From positions 48,048-112,047 of the forward strand of contig JAUNVQ010000006.1 of NCBI GenBank assembly GCA_030540715.1: 64,000 bases of DNA. The letters run 5' to 3'. The DNA comes from Actinomycetaceae bacterium. Its GTDB lineage: Bacteria; Actinomycetota; Actinomycetes; Actinomycetales; Actinomycetaceae. The translations under genes were made by a program, and so were the position numbers. Below are positions 1-9,087 of the stretch, one piece after another (positions within the stretch are counted from its first letter, which is position 1; each line of letters starts with the position of its first letter). The notes under the pieces are model-generated. The model saw only the letters and a program-made list of their open reading frames with translations. It did no database searches and was not told the DNA's origin.

Positions 1-3000
1 TCATGAGCTTTTTCCGATTTTTCCCCCGTTATACCGCCATCGGTATCGTCATTATCCGGGGTGACAACGGGTGTTTGAGGCATCGTATCTACTCCTGCGA
101 ATGGTTCTATTTCCACGGTGGGTAATTGCTTTGATATGGCGTAGCACAGTCTAGGCCCTGGCATAGCAGTACCAGTTAGCGCCACAGCATCAATATTGAC
201 ATCAATATCATCGCGAAGCTGCGAAGGCTGAATAACTTGCCCATGAGCATAAGGAATTCCAGCTTTTATGTTATCGGCATCTTGAAAAGATCCGCCTGTA
301 AGCATCTGATACATCAGTGCAATAATGTCGTGACCGTTATCAACAGCACCTTGTTGTGGTGATCGGGGGACAACAGCATTTTCGCAACACAGTGTTAATG
401 TTCCGTACGAATCAATAAATACATTGTCACTTGTGATGGCTCCCAAAGCTGTGTTGTGTTGGTGAACCTGCTGGGTAAGATAAGCAAGAACCCGTGTGAT
501 GGCAGTGATTTGTGAAGCCTTCAACCCTTGGCCTAGCAGATCCGTTAACGCCTTTCCAGTAGGAACAACAAAGGCAACAATCTGGGGGCTATGGACAAGA
601 ATCTGCTGAATGCGGTGGGGTTTATCAGCAGCTTTTACCCGAGCCACACTGGTTGCCCATTCTTGCCACTGATCGAGTGACGAGAGTGAATTTGGAGGGT
701 TGTCGGTATTGTCACTGGCATCACACGTGAAGGTGCTGTCCCCATGGTGAGTGTCATTAGTGTGATCATTAGGCTGTTCACCATGTGCTGCAATGGCCTT
801 TGGGTGAGCATTATCATCTGACTTAGTGTCAGACATAACTGCTGCTTCGTCCTCTTCTTTTATGAGCGTAGACACAGAAACTGTGCCTTCTTCACCTTGC
901 AGGTCATCCGTCTTATCGTTGGATTTAGCGTAAGATTCTTCGCCATATTCGTTACCACAATGGCCAGCATCTGGTAATAACATCAAGTGAACATAGGTGT
1001 CAGTTGGAAGATACTTATCGGACACTGTTTTGGCGCGCCACAGTGTACGGTCAGGTTCAGTAGCTGACCATAAACATTCAATTAGCTTGTAGGTATCGTC
1101 AACAACATGGCCCGCTGCATATTCTTCAGCCACGTTTACCTCCTGATGTATTGGTGTGACAATGGGAAGAGCGCCAGTAATCGGTGCAGGTTCTGCATAG
1201 CCTAAAGATTGCTGGCTTACGAGAGTTTCCATAGTCGCTGAATCTAGTTTATCGTTGATTTCTGTTTCATTGGGTGATGGTTGCGCATCTTCAACAGCAG
1301 GCCCAATAATCGGGTCATTCACAAGCCACCGTGAGATATGGGTACTACCCAGTTTACGTGCAAGGGGCTGTAACAACATCGATGCACCGCGAGAACGTAC
1401 AATCAGAAGACTCACAACAAATACACCAAACATTACGAATCCCACACCAAATACTCGCATAATCGCCCCGAAAAGGTGAGTTGAAGTGGAACCTCCATCG
1501 CTGCCAGAAAAACGTCCCCAGTGTTCCAAAAGCATGTAGCCAGTAGCTGCTGCTGCAATAGTTGCAGCCACGGAACGCAAAAACTCGTTGACAATAGGGA
1601 CAAGGCGAATAGAAGGAATCCTTCTACGCACTACAATAATGCCGATGAGGCACACTATAAAATAGGCCAGAGCTTCGCCAAAAGCCGCGCTTTGAGTCCA
1701 TAATCGAGCGGGAAGAAGATAGTACCCAGCAAAAGAACAACCCGCGATGACAAAAAGCTGTGGAATCTGAATGAAGAAAACTGTGCGAGCATCATTATCA
1801 GCTAAAAACACACGAGTAATGAGTGACCATATGGACAATGCAGGAATCGCAAAAGCATATATTATTAGCACGCCAGCATAAACTTCGACCTCTTCGAAAC
1901 TTCTGGTAGGCATAATAATTTGCATTGTTGGTATTGCTGCTACCGATAACGCAGCAGTAAAGAACGATGTAAGTGGTAACATGACACAGCTAATACGAAC
2001 AAACTGATGAGCCACGGCGCGTAATTGTCCGCGAGAGACTAGGTCACTGAGCTGAGTAAAAAGTGCTGTTGTAATTGATAAAACAATTGCTGACTGCGGT
2101 ACCATAAATACCATAAAAGTAGTGGTCCATGCGTTTGTTGCTGCAATAGTGACGCCATGTTCAACCGCGTAACCGTTAGCTGCCGCAGCAACATTAGATT
2201 GTGCAAGGAAGCCTATATAGTTCATACACATGGAGGCAAAAGACCATGCGGCTGTTTTTGATACAGCACTGAAATCGTATCCGCCCAAGCCAAACACAAG
2301 TTTTAGGCGAAAACCTGAATGGTGTAGTGGAATCAGCAATACCATTGCTTGGGCAATAATACCCAATGTGGCACTGCCGCAAAGTAACCAGATGGGACCT
2401 GCCGTCCATATCTGTGGCTGAGTGGCCCATTTATCGGCATCACCATAAATAAAAATAAAGGCTAACAACCCAGGAATTGCAATAACGTTATTTAATACCG
2501 GAGCCCACATATAGGGGCCAAAAGAGCCTTGAGCGTTAAGCAACTGCCCCCAGATAGTGTACAGACCATAAAAAAAGATTTGAGGCAGACATAAAAGTGA
2601 AAAAGCAACTGCAACGGCTTTCCACGAAGGTGCCATCTGCGAAGCAAAGATATTGACCAGTACCGTAGCACCCAGTACAGCCAACAGCGTTAACACCATA
2701 AAAATAACAACGAAAAGTGTTAGCAGACGGTTGATATAGTCGCTACCATTTTTTCGTTGCAATGCCCGTACAAACTGCGGCACTAAAATTGCGTTCAATA
2801 CCGATACTGCCAGAAGATTGTATAAAACATTTGGCATAGTGTTTGCGACCTGGAAAGCATCGGAGGCTCCCGTTGAACCAATCGCCGCAATCAAAAGTAT
2901 AGAACGAACAAAACCAAGTAGCCGTGAAAGGAGCGTGCCAGCGCTCATCACAAAAGAGGCACGTAAAATATTTGTTCGTTTAATTTGTTGACGATTTGCT

Positions 3001-3080
3001 GCCGCCACTTCGTGGCTGTGTGTTTCACTGCCACCCTTGTGTGGCCGCGCAGCGGAAGGCTGTGAGATATGTCGTTCCAT
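1..3080 (-). CDS. murJ: MurJ/MviN lipid II flippase with C-terminal pseudokinase-like domain (3' end outside window)
   Basis: Predicted integral membrane flippase that moves lipid II across the membrane for peptidoglycan synthesis. The frame starts at ATG 3080 behind a GGAGGG ribosome site and stays open to the left edge, at least 1,026 codons, so the C-terminus is missing. The first 560 or so codons are hydrophobic with MurJ-type segments, such as 'LLGFVRSILL' near residue 50 followed by 'ASDAFQVANTMPN'. A polar, acidic linker follows. Around residues 800-960 the sequence looks like a degenerate protein kinase: 'NVFIDSYGTL' resembles a catalytic loop without its Asp/DFG set, and 'IIALMYQMLTGG' resembles the helix F region. 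Mycobacterial MviN has the same build, with a pseudokinase that binds FhaA; an equivalent partner here is inference. The NUDIX gene lies 176 nt upstream in the same orientation. Confidence 0.93.
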   Translation of the reverse strand, partial: MERHISQPSAARPHKGGSETHSHEVAAANRQQIKRTNILRASFVMSAGTLLSRLLGFVRSILLIAAIGSTGASDAFQVANTMPNVLYNLLAVSVLNAILVPQFVRALQRKNGSDYINRLLTLFVVIFMVLTLLAVLGATVLVNIFASQMAPSWKAVAVAFSLLCLPQIFFYGLYTIWGQLLNAQGSFGPYMWAPVLNNVIAIPGLLAFIFIYGDADKWATQPQIWTAGPIWLLCGSATLGIIAQAMVLLIPLHHSGFRLKLVFGLGGYDFSAVSKTAAWSFASMCMNYIGFLAQSNVAAAANGYAVEHGVTIAATNAWTTTFMVFMVPQSAIVLSITTALFTQLSDLVSRGQLRAVAHQFVRISCVMLPLTSFFTAALSVAAIPTMQIIMPTRSFEEVEVYAGVLIIYAFAIPALSIWSLITRVFLADNDARTVFFIQIPQLFVIAGCSFAGYYLLPARLWTQSAAFGEALAYFIVCLIGIIVVRRRIPSIRLVPIVNEFLRSVAATIAAAATGYMLLEHWGRFSGSDGGSTSTHLFGAIMRVFGVGFVMFGVFVVSLLIVRSRGASMLLQPLARKLGSTHISRWLVNDPIIGPAVEDAQPSPNETEINDKLDSATMETLVSQQSLGYAEPAPITGALPIVTPIHQEVNVAEEYAAGHVVDDTYKLIECLWSATEPDRTLWRAKTVSDKYLPTDTYVHLMLLPDAGHCGNEYGEESYAKSNDKTDDLQGEEGTVSVSTLIKEEDEAAVMSDTKSDDNAHPKAIAAHGEQPNDHTNDTHHGDSTFTCDASDNTDNPPNSLSSLDQWQEWATSVARVKAADKPHRIQQILVHSPQIVAFVVPTGKALTDLLGQGLKASQITAITRVLAYLTQQVHQHNTALGAITSDNVFIDSYGTLTLCCENAVVPRSPQQGAVDNGHDIIALMYQMLTGGSFQDADNIKAGIPYAHGQVIQPSQLRDDIDVNIDAVALTGTAMPGPRLCYAISKQLPTVEIEPFAGVDTMPQTPVVTPDNDDTDGGITGEKSEKAH

Positions 3081-3256
3081 CGCCCTCCTTGTTCTTTGTG
3101 TTTTACGTGTGTATCGGCGTAGTTTCCAATGATTATGACACTACTACATCACTCGAAAAAAATCACAGGGGCGTAAGCTCTGATAGTCAGCATCACAACA
3201 ATTCCACAGCCAGTTGATATGATACGGTGTGTAGTTCATGTGACACGGTAGTGAGC

Positions 3257-3781
3257 TTAAGGTTCGTGAAGAAGTTCCAACGCGCGAGCTACCACCTTAC
3301 GTTCATTGGCATAGACCAATAAACTATCAAGCTCATCTAGGCGAATCCATGCCGCACTTTCAGCTTCATGGTCAGGATCATTTTCTACACCGATAGTTCC
3401 ACCCGTTGCCTGCAACAGAAAATGGTGAACGATTTTATGAACATAACGTCCAGCACCGCAAAACCAGTAATCAATTGTTGCTAAAGGTGCCAGCACACGG
3501 CCTTTAATTCCAGTTTCTTCGAAAACCTCGCGTACCGCGGTGTCGTGAATATGTTCGCCAATCTCAATATGTCCTTTAGGAAGGCACCACTCAATGTGAC
3601 CGTGGCGGTTACGTCGGGCAATAATTGCTGCGTAACCAACACCGTCTTCAACTTTGACGATTACTCCACCAGCAGATTCCTCGCCAACAACAGGTAAATG
3701 TTTTTTTCGTGTGTTGTAATGCAGACGATGAACAGATCGGTATCGTCGGCGGGGAGCACGCGGACGACCAATCTTTGACAT
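3257..3781 (-). CDS. NUDIX hydrolase (MutT family)
   Basis: Predicted Mg-dependent pyrophosphohydrolase acting on a nucleoside diphosphate-linked substrate. A complete NUDIX box is present: G-x5-E beginning 'GHIEIGE', then 'REVFEETGI' (REUxEExGU). The N-terminus is short, basic and arginine-rich, as in mycobacterial MutT4, the equivalent gene in the same position between the CCA enzyme and MurJ. An upstream ATG at 3847 is in frame, but ATG 3781 gives the family-like start 'MSKIGRPRAP'. There is no Shine-Dalgarno before 3781, so the message may be leaderless. It diverges from the CCA-adding enzyme gene and points toward murJ. Substrate unknown. Confidence 0.88.
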   Translation of the reverse strand: MSKIGRPRAPRRRYRSVHRLHYNTRKKHLPVVGEESAGGVIVKVEDGVGYAAIIARRNRHGHIEWCLPKGHIEIGEHIHDTAVREVFEETGIKGRVLAPLATIDYWFCGAGRYVHKIVHHFLLQATGGTIGVENDPDHEAESAAWIRLDELDSLLVYANERKVVARALELLHEP

Positions 3782-4047
3782 AGTATCGAGTGTAATCTTT
3801 ATTACCGCATAATGCTCACATTCGGCGTATCTTGGACAGGGCGGCAAGCATTAACACAGTAAAATATCAACAGTATTGCAAAGTTAATAGAAAGTTTAAG
3901 GGATACCTTCAGGGTGAGTGGTCTATGATGGCCGATAGATGCCTGTAGTAAGCAGACAACATATCGTCAACAAGCAACCGATCCGCACTAAACAGACAAT
4001 TTGTCGTGAATTTACGACTTACGGTGACAAACGATAAGGACAACAAT

Positions 4048-5550
4048 ATGGCGAGTGCACAATGCGCACCAACAAGTCTTGACCTGGCTCTGGGTAGGCA
4101 ACATCCACCTTCTTTACCTACCAATGTGCTGGAAGCAATGGCGCACTGTCAAAATGTAATGCAACAACTTCCACACGCAATTATGCATACGGCTCAGGTT
4201 TTCAGCGATGCTGGCTACGAGCTATCACTGGTGGGTGGTCCAGTCCGTGACGCATTTTTAGGCTATGCACCCAAAGATTTTGACCTAACAACGAATGCGC
4301 ACCCCCAAGAGATCGAACAACTATTACGTCGTGCAGGGGCATCAACATGGGATATTGGGCGAGACTTTGGCACAATTGGTGGACATCTTCAAGGGTGTGA
4401 CATTGAGATTACAACATATCGAACCGACCAATACACACCACGTTCACGCAAACCCCACATTGATTATGGGAAAGTCTTAGAGGGCGATTTATCACGGCGT
4501 GATTTTACCGTGAACTCAATGGCTTTGCGCCTACCGGATTTTACGCTGGTAGATCCTCACGGCGGTTTACAGGATTTATTGGAGGGGGTACTGGATACAC
4601 CAGTGAATCCCACACAGTCATTTGATGATGATCCGCTACGGATGATGCGTGCTGCACGCTTTTGCTCACAGTTGGGATTTGATGTTAGTGAACGTGTTTT
4701 AACGGCTATTGACCAGATGAAAGAACGTCTTTCGATTGTTTCGCTTGAACGTATTCAACAAGAATTCTACCGTTTAATAATTGGCATGTATCCGCGCCGA
4801 GGTATCGAGATGCTGGTTTATACGGGCCTTTGTGACCTGGTGTTACCTGAACTGTCAGCACTTCAACAAACTGTTGATGAACATCGTCGTCATAAAGATG
4901 TGTATGAACATACACTAACAGTTTTAGATCAGGCTATTGCTTTAGAAACCGATGATGATGGCCCAGTACCACGGCCAGATTTTATTTTGCGTTTTGCCGC
5001 GATAATGCATGATATTGGTAAGCCAGCAACCAGACGTTTTGAAGGTGGCGGTACGGTAACCTTTCATCAACACGATATCGTGGGTGCACGTATGACCCGT
5101 AAAAGAATGAAGCATTTACGCTTCGATAAGAAAACTATTCAGGCGGTATCTCACCTGGTGGCACTTCATTTACGTTTTCATGGTTACGGCGAGCAGTCCT
5201 GGACAGATTCAGCAATACGCCGCTACGTGGCCGATGCGGGAGATCAGCTTCAGCGACTGCATCGTTTGACCAGGGCTGATTGTACAACACGTAATCAGCG
5301 CAAAGCACGCTATCTATCAGCAGCCTACGACGATTTAGAGCATCGCATTGACGAGGTCGCCCAAAAGGAAGAACTCTCGAAGATTCGCCCCGATCTTAAT
5401 GGTGAACAGATTATGCACATCCTTGGTCTTTCACCAGGGCCCGAAGTTGGCAAGGCCTATAAGTTTCTTCTTGACCTTCGCATGACTCAGGGTGAACTTG
5501 GTGAAGAAGAAGCAAAGAAACGCCTACTAGCATGGTGGGATGCTCAATAG
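4048..5550 (+). CDS. cca: CCA tRNA nucleotidyltransferase
   Basis: Adds or repairs the 3' CCA of tRNAs. About 500 residues, usual for the actinobacterial enzyme (often labelled PcnA). The nucleotidyltransferase head has 'GGPVRDAFLG' and the metal-binding 'DFDLTT', then the tRNA-binding middle region and a C-terminal HD domain with 'MHDIGKP'. A longer frame begins at 4006, but ATG 4048 has AAGGA at a good distance ('gataaggacaacaat') and is preferred. It is divergent from the NUDIX gene, the conserved actinobacterial arrangement. Confidence 0.93.
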   Translation: MASAQCAPTSLDLALGRQHPPSLPTNVLEAMAHCQNVMQQLPHAIMHTAQVFSDAGYELSLVGGPVRDAFLGYAPKDFDLTTNAHPQEIEQLLRRAGASTWDIGRDFGTIGGHLQGCDIEITTYRTDQYTPRSRKPHIDYGKVLEGDLSRRDFTVNSMALRLPDFTLVDPHGGLQDLLEGVLDTPVNPTQSFDDDPLRMMRAARFCSQLGFDVSERVLTAIDQMKERLSIVSLERIQQEFYRLIIGMYPRRGIEMLVYTGLCDLVLPELSALQQTVDEHRRHKDVYEHTLTVLDQAIALETDDDGPVPRPDFILRFAAIMHDIGKPATRRFEGGGTVTFHQHDIVGARMTRKRMKHLRFDKKTIQAVSHLVALHLRFHGYGEQSWTDSAIRRYVADAGDQLQRLHRLTRADCTTRNQRKARYLSAAYDDLEHRIDEVAQKEELSKIRPDLNGEQIMHILGLSPGPEVGKAYKFLLDLRMTQGELGEEEAKKRLLAWWDAQ

Positions 5551-5721
5551 ACTGTACTTGTGCGTGCTTACCAGTATGTGTGAATTGTAGTGGGGGGGTA
5601 TGGAATATGAACATACGAGGAGGCTCACAGCAGTGCTATAGATTGCAAAGCTGGATATCATTTGCGAAGCTAGAGTTTATACGTGTACCTAGGATGGGTA
5701 GGGCAAAAGGGGATGATACCG

Positions 5722-6303
5722 ATGCGCACACGACGAAGTTTTAGACCATTGTATGCATTGGGTGCCGCAGTGTTGATGGTGGTATCCTTAACGGGCTGTT
5801 CTGGAGAGGCTGACAGCAAGGTTACCTCGCCTAAAGTTCAGGAAAATTCACAGGAAGCAACGCGCCCAAAGGATAATAAAAAATCACAGCAGTGTGGAAC
5901 AAATAAGCAGGCCATTACTGCTATTGAAACAGCTCGTTCTATTTACGAGGGCGTAGCTATTGCTATTGAACGTAAAGATACGAAGGAACAGTGGGAAGTT
6001 GAGATCGCTCATGGAGATGAGCTTCATGTTATTTATGTAACCTGTGATGGAGCCTCTGTGAAAAAAAGTGATGCAAGGATAGAAACAATAGATAGCGATG
6101 ATCAGCACTATATTGCGGGTGTTGAAGTACCACTTACTGATGCGTTGCAGAAGGTTCTGGGGCATAAGACACTTCTTGAAGAGGCCGAACTAGATGATAA
6201 AAATAACCGTCTATTATGGGAAATTGAAATGGATTCCCTTGAAGATCAGCATGATGAAAAGGTGTGGATCGATGCAGTTTCGGGCGATGTCATCATCGAG
6301 TAA
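5722..6303 (+). CDS. Lipoprotein with PepSY-like domains
   Basis: Predicted secreted lipoprotein of 193 residues. A lipobox ending 'SLTGC' follows a basic n-region and a hydrophobic core (residues 8-28). The mature part has a low-complexity Lys/Gln/Ser linker and then two short segments resembling PepSY motifs: 'AITAIETARSIYEG..' with 'WEVEI', and 'VPLTDALQKVLGH..' ending 'VWIDAVSGDVIIE'. PepSY domains are usually linked to protease inhibition or extracytoplasmic binding; the role here is inferred only from that similarity. ATG 5722 is chosen because AAGGGG lies 9 nt upstream; ATG 5713 directly abuts the same site. Confidence 0.78.
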   Translation: MRTRRSFRPLYALGAAVLMVVSLTGCSGEADSKVTSPKVQENSQEATRPKDNKKSQQCGTNKQAITAIETARSIYEGVAIAIERKDTKEQWEVEIAHGDELHVIYVTCDGASVKKSDARIETIDSDDQHYIAGVEVPLTDALQKVLGHKTLLEEAELDDKNNRLLWEIEMDSLEDQHDEKVWIDAVSGDVIIE

Positions 6304-7545
6304 TCATCACAAAAAATAAAAGTTATTCTATGTTTGAATTCAGCAAATTGTTTATTTTTAACTATCGTCCAACCGTTATCTTGGTGAAAAGATAGACGAG
6401 CCGAATATATTAACTACAGTGTATAGCGTAAGAGTAACATCCAGTATTGAATTGATGTATTAGGTGGAGGGGTAAAAGCTTGAATAGTGTAAGAGAAATA
6501 GTTTTTTACTAGGAAAAACAACAAGGGAAAGAGAATTAAAAAGGGGGGAGCCCTGCTGGGTATTCAGGCTCCCCCCTTATATATTCCACCGTGTTTCAGA
6601 TAGTCTATGTGTGACCGGGAACGGGGATAACTCCCCGATTATACAGATCATTCTAAACCATAAATCATATTTTATCTTGACGCCTTTGATTTTTATTGAC
6701 TGCAAGATCGATTTTTGTGTCGACAGTGTCAAAACTCGGTACTTAAGTACCAAGGATGTGTAAGTATTGGCTAGTGTTTTGTCTTTTGGAAACGATAAAT
6801 AAAAGATGTTATATAGATCACTTATTCCAAAAAATAAGAAAACTATGTTGGTAAAAGACAATTATTGTCACGAAATCAGTTGATGGAAGAATCATTGTCA
6901 GATCAATGCCCCCTTGAGCATAAAAAAGTAAGGTGATGAACCTCAAACATATTCTTAGGTAGCGCGTATCAAAGATATATGATTTGTGAACCATTGGATG
7001 TAGCAGCGTGTTAACAAATATCCACTGTTGCTACCTGAATTTAAGTATCTGGCAGAAGAAGGCTGAAGGTGTCCTTGTTATCGTCGTGACGTTCTTTTGT
7101 GATTCACTGGTCATGCTGGCCCCTAAGCCTTTGAGAAAAGATAGTGTCTGCTGGTGATGGTTGGTCTTGTTATGCGTATCGTGAAAGTGACATACAGCGC
7201 TTTCCTTGCCTTCCGTGACACGAAGAATACAGTTGCGAGTTTGCTGTTGATGATGTGATGCAGCCACGACTTCAAGGTCATCATTTTTCAGGTATTAATC
7301 GAATAAAGATAACGTCACACAATAAACTCTGTTTCTTTAGGTGTAGATAAGCTCTTTTTTCAGCGGTGCAACAACGCAGCAGATAGTATCAACGAACTTA
7401 TTGTTCTTGAGTTAAGTCACGGACGTATCAATAATTTTATGTATAAATGTATCCACCTTGTAACATCTTGCTGCCAGGTGACAAACTAGAAGTATGACGA
7501 AATGATGATAAAATCATGTGTGTCGGTTAATTGAGTAGGGAACAT
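6304..7545 (+). other. Long gene-free stretch between lipoprotein and JetD-like gene
   Basis: About 1.24 kb with no convincing gene on either strand. It is AT-rich and holds one strong hairpin (6543-6576). Short frames on the minus strand (6577-6861, 7031-7267) have no recognisable motif and no ribosome site. In complete MksBEFG/JetABCD systems the missing partner genes would lie next to the JetD/MksG gene, so this may be the scar of a deletion; I could not recognise any JetABC fragment by eye. Confidence 0.6.
6543..6576. terminator. GC-rich hairpin, probable terminator
   Basis: Perfect 10-bp stem GGGGGGAGCC / GGCTCCCCCC with a 14-nt loop, flanked by A's on the left and TTATAT on the right, so it could stop transcription in both directions. 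It lies 240 nt after the lipoprotein stop. Confidence 0.65.
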
Positions 7546-9087
7546 ATGGCCAGAAAGCTGTTGCGCACACCCCAGGATATTCGCTCGATCCTGTCGCAGA
7601 AATATAATCGCCATGTCACAACATGGTTGGTTCAACCGGAACTAGCAACATATTCGTTGCCTTTGGGTACTCCCACACTTCACGTCGCCCAAAATTCGCC
7701 GCAAAAAGTACAAAATTGGATAGATTTGTGGCAAGAAGAAATCAACGACTTTCCCCACTGGAATCTCCAATTGATGTCCCCTACCTGGCGGAATGTTGAA
7801 TTCACTTCCATTCCAGCACGGGTAACCATTATGGGGCCTGGTATTATTGCCGATTTATTGGGAAAAAGTGATGACTGGAAGCTCCTCAGAAAACGCTACA
7901 GCGAGCTCTATGACCGCTTGGCAACAAAAAACAACGAGTCCGCATCTATTATCGCCTCTGCGATGAAAAAATGTCTGCCGGAAATCCGTAGTTGCACAGA
8001 CGACGATTTTACCTATGTGATTGACCTTGCAATATGGTTACGCAACAATGCGTCCTCTGCAACGCACATGCGTGAACTTATGATGTCGGGTCAGCGGTGG
8101 ATGATGGAACACGCAACGTTTATCTCTATCCTTGTTGAAGCCGCACGAGCCTGTTCAGGGCTTACCGGGGGCCGCGATATTGGCATCACCACACCCCCCG
8201 ATGGTATGAGGTGGACATATTTTCTTGACGAATCATTGCGTCCCGCCGGTATCCGTTCCTTTATGGCAACTATTGACCAGCTAGCACAATTGCGGTTGAA
8301 ACCAAAAGTCGTCCTCTTATGTCAAAGTCAATACTTCCTTTATGCCATGCCAGACCTTCCCGATACCATCGCTATCCATACAGGAACACAAGATATTACA
8401 GCCTTTGCGCAACTTCCGTGGGTTCGCGAGGCAACGGTACTTTATTGGGGATCTATCGACACCAACAATTTTGGGAATGTTAATCAACTGCGTAAACATC
8501 ACCCCAGGGTACGCACGGTTCTTATGGATTCATCAACTCTGTTGAAATACGAAGACATGTGGGACTGCGAAACTGAGGCGTCCGTTGAACGTTTTCCCCA
8601 CTTGATTCCAGTGGAGCGTGAAACATGTTCGTTTATCTTGCAGTTGGGTACGTCGCGTTATTCAACAGGCGAAGTTCAAGCCTACGTCAAAGATATGTTG
8701 ACATCCTGGGGAACAATCCATGTAGAAACCCCTATGGAAATGTCAATATCACATCAGCAGCTTCAAGAACGCCTGGGCATCATGGATATGATTGGCGAAC
8801 CGCATATTGAAGACAACACATTTGTCTGTGCAGTACGCCTTGACCAAGATAAACTCCCGTGGGATGAGGCGTTGCCGGCCGTTGAAAAAGCTGTGGAATA
8901 TATTGTGATGCGAAAAAAAGATCGTCATATAACCGATGATGGTAACTCAGCTATTGGAAACGCTCATGACCAAGTTGAACGTTCAATCGAAATTCACCAT
9001 ACCGATGACAGTGCTGTATCTGGAGACAAAGATGAATGCGGTCACAATGTAACAAAAATTGAGACAGCGCATGGTAGATTCAACTAA
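7546..9087 (+). CDS. Orphan JetD/MksG-like protein (DUF3322-DUF2220) with altered Toprim residues
   Basis: 513 residues. The whole length resembles JetD/MksG, the nuclease subunit of Wadjet (JetABCD) and MksBEFG anti-plasmid condensins. N-terminal DUF3322-type features are 'TPQDIRSIL' and, mid-protein, 'MRELMMSGQRWMMEH', the counterpart of the family's 'YLRQ..GVDTKF.E.H'. The C-terminal half follows the Toprim-like DUF2220 region: 'AMPDLPD', 'LPWVR', 'YWGSIDTNN' (about residue 300) and 'VLMDSSTLL' (about 327). Key positions differ from the family as I know it: the 'EN' acid is 'QS' (about 259), 'GDIDTHG' reads 'GSIDTNN', and the 'RLEQE' segment is not visible. It is therefore probably not a standard nuclease. 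No JetA, JetB or JetC gene lies in the window. ATG 7546 is preferred over TTG 7531 because of the upstream TAGGGA. The last 17 nt overlap the amidase gene, suggesting coupled translation. Confidence 0.82.
   Translation: MARKLLRTPQDIRSILSQKYNRHVTTWLVQPELATYSLPLGTPTLHVAQNSPQKVQNWIDLWQEEINDFPHWNLQLMSPTWRNVEFTSIPARVTIMGPGIIADLLGKSDDWKLLRKRYSELYDRLATKNNESASIIASAMKKCLPEIRSCTDDDFTYVIDLAIWLRNNASSATHMRELMMSGQRWMMEHATFISILVEAARACSGLTGGRDIGITTPPDGMRWTYFLDESLRPAGIRSFMATIDQLAQLRLKPKVVLLCQSQYFLYAMPDLPDTIAIHTGTQDITAFAQLPWVREATVLYWGSIDTNNFGNVNQLRKHHPRVRTVLMDSSTLLKYEDMWDCETEASVERFPHLIPVERETCSFILQLGTSRYSTGEVQAYVKDMLTSWGTIHVETPMEMSISHQQLQERLGIMDMIGEPHIEDNTFVCAVRLDQDKLPWDEALPAVEKAVEYIVMRKKDRHITDDGNSAIGNAHDQVERSIEIHHTDDSAVSGDKDECGHNVTKIETAHGRFN

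Noticed and set aside
6577..7267. Minus-strand frames of 94 and 78 codons in the gene-free stretch
   Set aside because: No ribosome site, no motif, biased AT-rich composition; they look like chance frames.
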